DNA from: Pseudaeromonas sharmana
Lineage (GTDB): Bacteria; Pseudomonadota; Gammaproteobacteria; Enterobacterales; Aeromonadaceae
Assembly: GCF_042649925.1 (NCBI RefSeq)
Contig: NZ_JBHSAF010000006.1
Location: 189,076-253,075, forward strand
DNA: 64,000 nucleotides
Direction of reading: 5' to 3'
The position numbers and the translations under genes are program-made. The notes under the pieces are model-generated. The model made no database searches. It was given only the letters and a program-made list of their open reading frames with translations, and was not told where the DNA came from. This document shows positions 61,994 to 64,000 of this stretch, piece after piece; position 1 is the first letter of the stretch; every line of letters begins with the position of its first letter.

Positions 61994-61996
61994 CTT

Positions 61997-62029
61997 GTTA
62001 TGAGGCGCCATTATCTGGCGCCTCATAAC
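61997..62029. terminator. 14-bp perfect hairpin between degQ and degS
   Basis: GTTATGAGGCGCCA pairs with TGGCGCCTCATAAC around TTATC. It begins four bases after the degQ stop, and no T run follows, so it may protect the degQ 3' end or act as a rho-assisted terminator. Confidence 0.65.
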
Positions 62030-62085
62030 CACTATCTTCCCCTGCTATGCTATCCTGCCTCTCAAATGATCCGAGAGAGGCCAGT

Positions 62086-63180
62086 ATGATTATCCATCCA
62101 AGCCTGCGTTATATAGCCAAGGCCGTATTACTTGGTGCCATCGTTGCGTTCTTATTAATTTTAATCTTCCCAGAATTAATTGGTAGCAGCCGAGATCAGC
62201 TCTACTCTAGCGATGCGCCTCCACCTACCAGCTATGCTCGCGCGGCGCGAGCAGCAGGACCAGCCGTGGTAAACATATATACTCGGACATTTCAAAAAAC
62301 CAATATTGGAAAGCAGACAGAATTGAGACCTGAAGGTCTAGGTTCAGGTGTCATCATGAATAAAAAAGGACACATACTGACCAACTTTCATGTCATTGCC
62401 AGAGCAGACCAAATCATTGTTGCCTTACAGGATGGACGAATTTTCACTGCAGATTTGATTGGTTCTGATCCCCCAACCGACTTAGCCGTATTATCGATTA
62501 ATGCCGATAATCTGCCAGTGATTCCACAAAATGACAAAATATCACCTCAAGTTGGCGACGTAGTACTCGCCATCGGCAATCCCTACAACGTCGGTCAAAC
62601 CATTACTCAAGGAATTATTAGCGCCACTGGTCGTATTGGCTTAAGCACCATGGGTCCGGACAGTAATGGACGGCAAGACCTGCTTCAGACTGATGCCGCC
62701 ATTAATTCAGGGAATTCGGGCGGAGCGCTGGTTAACAGCAACGGGGAGCTAGTTGGAATCAACTCAGCTTCTTATCAAACGAACAATGCGGAAAGTTCGG
62801 GCATCAGTTTCGCCATTCCCTATCACTTGGCCTATCGCATAATGAAAGATCTTATTGCAAATGGCCGTGTTATCCGGGGCTATCTGGGGATTTCTACCGT
62901 AGAAGTGGATCCCGTGACAGCCAAACTCCTTAATTTGGGAGAGTTAAAAGGCTTGATAGTTGAGAATCTTGATGAAAACGGCCCAGGAGGAAAAGCAGGA
63001 CTCAAAAGTGGTGATGTTTTGTTAAAACTAAACGGAAAACAAATTGATGGCGTGCGTTCTGCTATGGATATGATTGCCGAGACATCTCCTGGACAGACGG
63101 TTGAGGTTCTGGTGTTAAGAGATGGTAACCCAGTCAATATCAAAGTAAGAGTTGAGGAAGATATTAGGTTCAGAAAATAA
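62086..63180 (+). CDS. degS: Membrane-anchored site-1 protease DegS
   Basis: DegS senses misfolded porins in the periplasm and makes the first cut in RseA, releasing sigma-E. The 364-residue protein has an N-terminal membrane helix at about 11-31, a protease domain with His in NFHVIA, Asp in TDLAVLS and Ser in NSGNSGGALV, and one PDZ domain at the end. One PDZ plus the anchor distinguishes it from DegQ. The start MIIHPSLRYIAKAV at 62086 has GAGAGG upstream. The DNA is visibly more AT-rich than the central part of the window. Confidence 0.96.
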   Translation: MIIHPSLRYIAKAVLLGAIVAFLLILIFPELIGSSRDQLYSSDAPPPTSYARAARAAGPAVVNIYTRTFQKTNIGKQTELRPEGLGSGVIMNKKGHILTNFHVIARADQIIVALQDGRIFTADLIGSDPPTDLAVLSINADNLPVIPQNDKISPQVGDVVLAIGNPYNVGQTITQGIISATGRIGLSTMGPDSNGRQDLLQTDAAINSGNSGGALVNSNGELVGINSASYQTNNAESSGISFAIPYHLAYRIMKDLIANGRVIRGYLGISTVEVDPVTAKLLNLGELKGLIVENLDENGPGGKAGLKSGDVLLKLNGKQIDGVRSAMDMIAETSPGQTVEVLVLRDGNPVNIKVRVEEDIRFRK

Positions 63181-63263
63181 ACGTGTACTGAACTAAAACC
63201 ACTTCCAAGATGTAATGACCCACTGAAATCCTGCTCAGGTCATAATGAGTGGAGATCACAGAC

Positions 63264-63577
63264 ATGCACATTACGATGGACGAAGAAATCACACGTTGGA
63301 CCGCCAAGCGCAAGACCGCTTTGGTCATGGACATCATCCAGGGCAAGACCACAGCTTCCGAGGCGGCTCACGACTTCGATTGACCCCCGCTGAAATTGCG
63401 GCGTGGGTTAATGACGCCAAACAGGGCATGGAGAACGCTCTGCGCGCCAAGCCGTTGGATATCTGCGAGCAGTACGAAAAACAACTCAAAGAGCTTCAAG
63501 AGGCCTATGGTGAAGCCATGCTGGAGTTACGCGCCAGAAAAAAGTTGGCCTCCCTGCTCGGCGAGGACGACAGATAG
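63264..63577 (+). pseudogene. IS3-family orfA, frameshifted
   Basis: The first 39 codons (MHITMDEEITRWTAKRKTAL and on to AAHDFD) stop at TGA 63381-63383. The second part, LTPAEIAAWVNDAKQGMENA to ARKKLASLLGEDDR, continues in another frame. One missing T in what should be GATTTGACC restores a single helix-turn-helix orfA. OrfA normally binds the element ends. Confidence 0.85.
63538..63544 (+). other. Programmed -1 frameshift site (A6G) in the IS3 remnant
   Basis: The heptamer A-AAA-AAG lies in the orfA frame at codons R-K-K. It is a classic IS3 slippery site, and a -1 slip leads into the orfB frame. It is intact, although orfA and orfB are broken. Confidence 0.7.
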
Positions 63578-63948
63578 TCGCCGATGTTCAGCAGGGATTA
63601 CGCGCCGAGGGTACCGAGGTCTCCGTCAGTAAAATCTGTCGTTGGTTTGGCTTGCCGCGGCGCAGCTCGTATTACCGAGGCGTCAAGGCAGCGCCCAAGG
63701 CTCAGGAGCATCTGGTGACGTCGATCAAGGTCATGATCGATGAGAATCCATCCTTCGGTTACCGAACCGTGGCGGCACTGCAGCGCTTTAACAAAAATAC
63801 GGAACAGCGCATCTTCCAGCTCAAGGGGGCAAGTCCGTCAGCGAGCGTGCTGTGCCGGGTCTGGGCAGAACAGAATGGCTGGTGTTCTTTGGCCTTGGTG
63901 ATAGAAGTGGGATATCTAAGGCGGCCGAAAGGCCAGCCCAGTTGGTAA
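63574..63948 (+). pseudogene. IS3-family orfB (transposase), internally deleted and truncated
   Basis: The frame reads IVADVQQGLRAEG, SKICRWFGLPRRSSYYRG and NPSFGYRTVAAL, with FNKNTEQRIFQLKG. It then jumps to SVLCRVWAEQNGWCSLALVIE. Relatives have about 35 residues between these parts, including the start of the rve domain and its first Asp region, so there is an internal deletion near 63825-63845. After VIE the sequence is unrelated and stops at 63948. The DDE core is lost. Confidence 0.8.
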
Positions 63949-64000
63949 TCAGAGATAACGAGTAATCCCAGTCCCATGGGTCATAGAGATCCTGCGTACT

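Larger units (their letters stand above)
63211..63910 (+). mobile_element. Decayed IS3-family insertion sequence remnant
   Basis: Two broken transposase frames of IS3-family type start 84 bases after degS. The left end is probably near TGTAATGACC (63211), since IS3-type ends begin with TG; this is inferred. The right end is missing: similarity stops after LALVIE near 63908, before most of the DDE catalytic core, and no right inverted repeat is seen. The element cannot move by itself. Confidence 0.8.

Noticed and set aside
63949..64000. Gene start at the right edge
   Set aside because: Too short; no frame with a start and ribosome-binding site could be supported.

Overview
The window is 64 kb of largely core chromosome from a moderately GC-rich gammaproteobacterium. 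Protein matches, read by eye, are consistently closest to enteric, Vibrio and Aeromonas-type sequences. The block nadC, pilA-pilB-pilC-pilD, coaE, zapD, yacG, mutT, secA is the type IV pilus arrangement known from Aeromonadales, so an Aeromonadales-like organism is the best guess. No genus can be assigned from the sequence alone.

Region 1 (1-9,000) has the end of a ravA-viaA operon, tRNA-Trp, and pyrBI behind a pyrL-type attenuator. Next come a two-gene cassette that looks like a plasmid partition system (ParA ATPase plus ribbon-helix-helix partner), flavodoxin FldB, the transporter BrnQ, and the divergent trmN6/srmB pair. Region 2 (9,100-25,400) has a four-domain c-di-GMP protein with a broken GGDEF motif, yaaA, the retraction ATPases pilU/pilT, the yggS-proC-yggT-yggU operon, plsC, a ClpP-fold-like lipoprotein next to a CSS-motif EAL phosphodiesterase, parC with a small co-oriented gene, and ampD/nadC.

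Region 3 (25,400-32,500) is the pilus assembly block (pilin, extension ATPase, platform protein, prepilin peptidase) followed by coaE, zapD, yacG and mutT. Region 4 (32,500-52,450, all minus strand) runs from secA and lpxC back through the complete dcw division and cell-wall cluster, ftsZ to mraZ. Most junctions in it overlap, and a clear promoter and three-repeat MraZ operator sit at its head. No ddl gene lies between murC and ftsQ.

Region 5 (52,600-63,200) has rnpB, rsmI, the lpoA-yraN-diaA-dolP envelope set, sspBA, rpsI-rplM, zapG, and the periplasmic proteases degQ and degS. Just after degS lies the decayed remnant of an IS3-family insertion sequence.

The window is dominated by envelope growth: precursor synthesis (murC-G, mraY, lpxC), septum assembly (ftsZAQWIL, zapD, zapG), recycling (ampD), synthase activation (lpoA), outer-membrane quality control (dolP, degQ, degS) and surface pili. 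I saw no CRISPR array, prophage or defence island. The least conventional parts are the ParA/ribbon-helix-helix pair after pyrI, the lipoprotein that lacks an expected serine, and the inverted-repeat array upstream of pilA.
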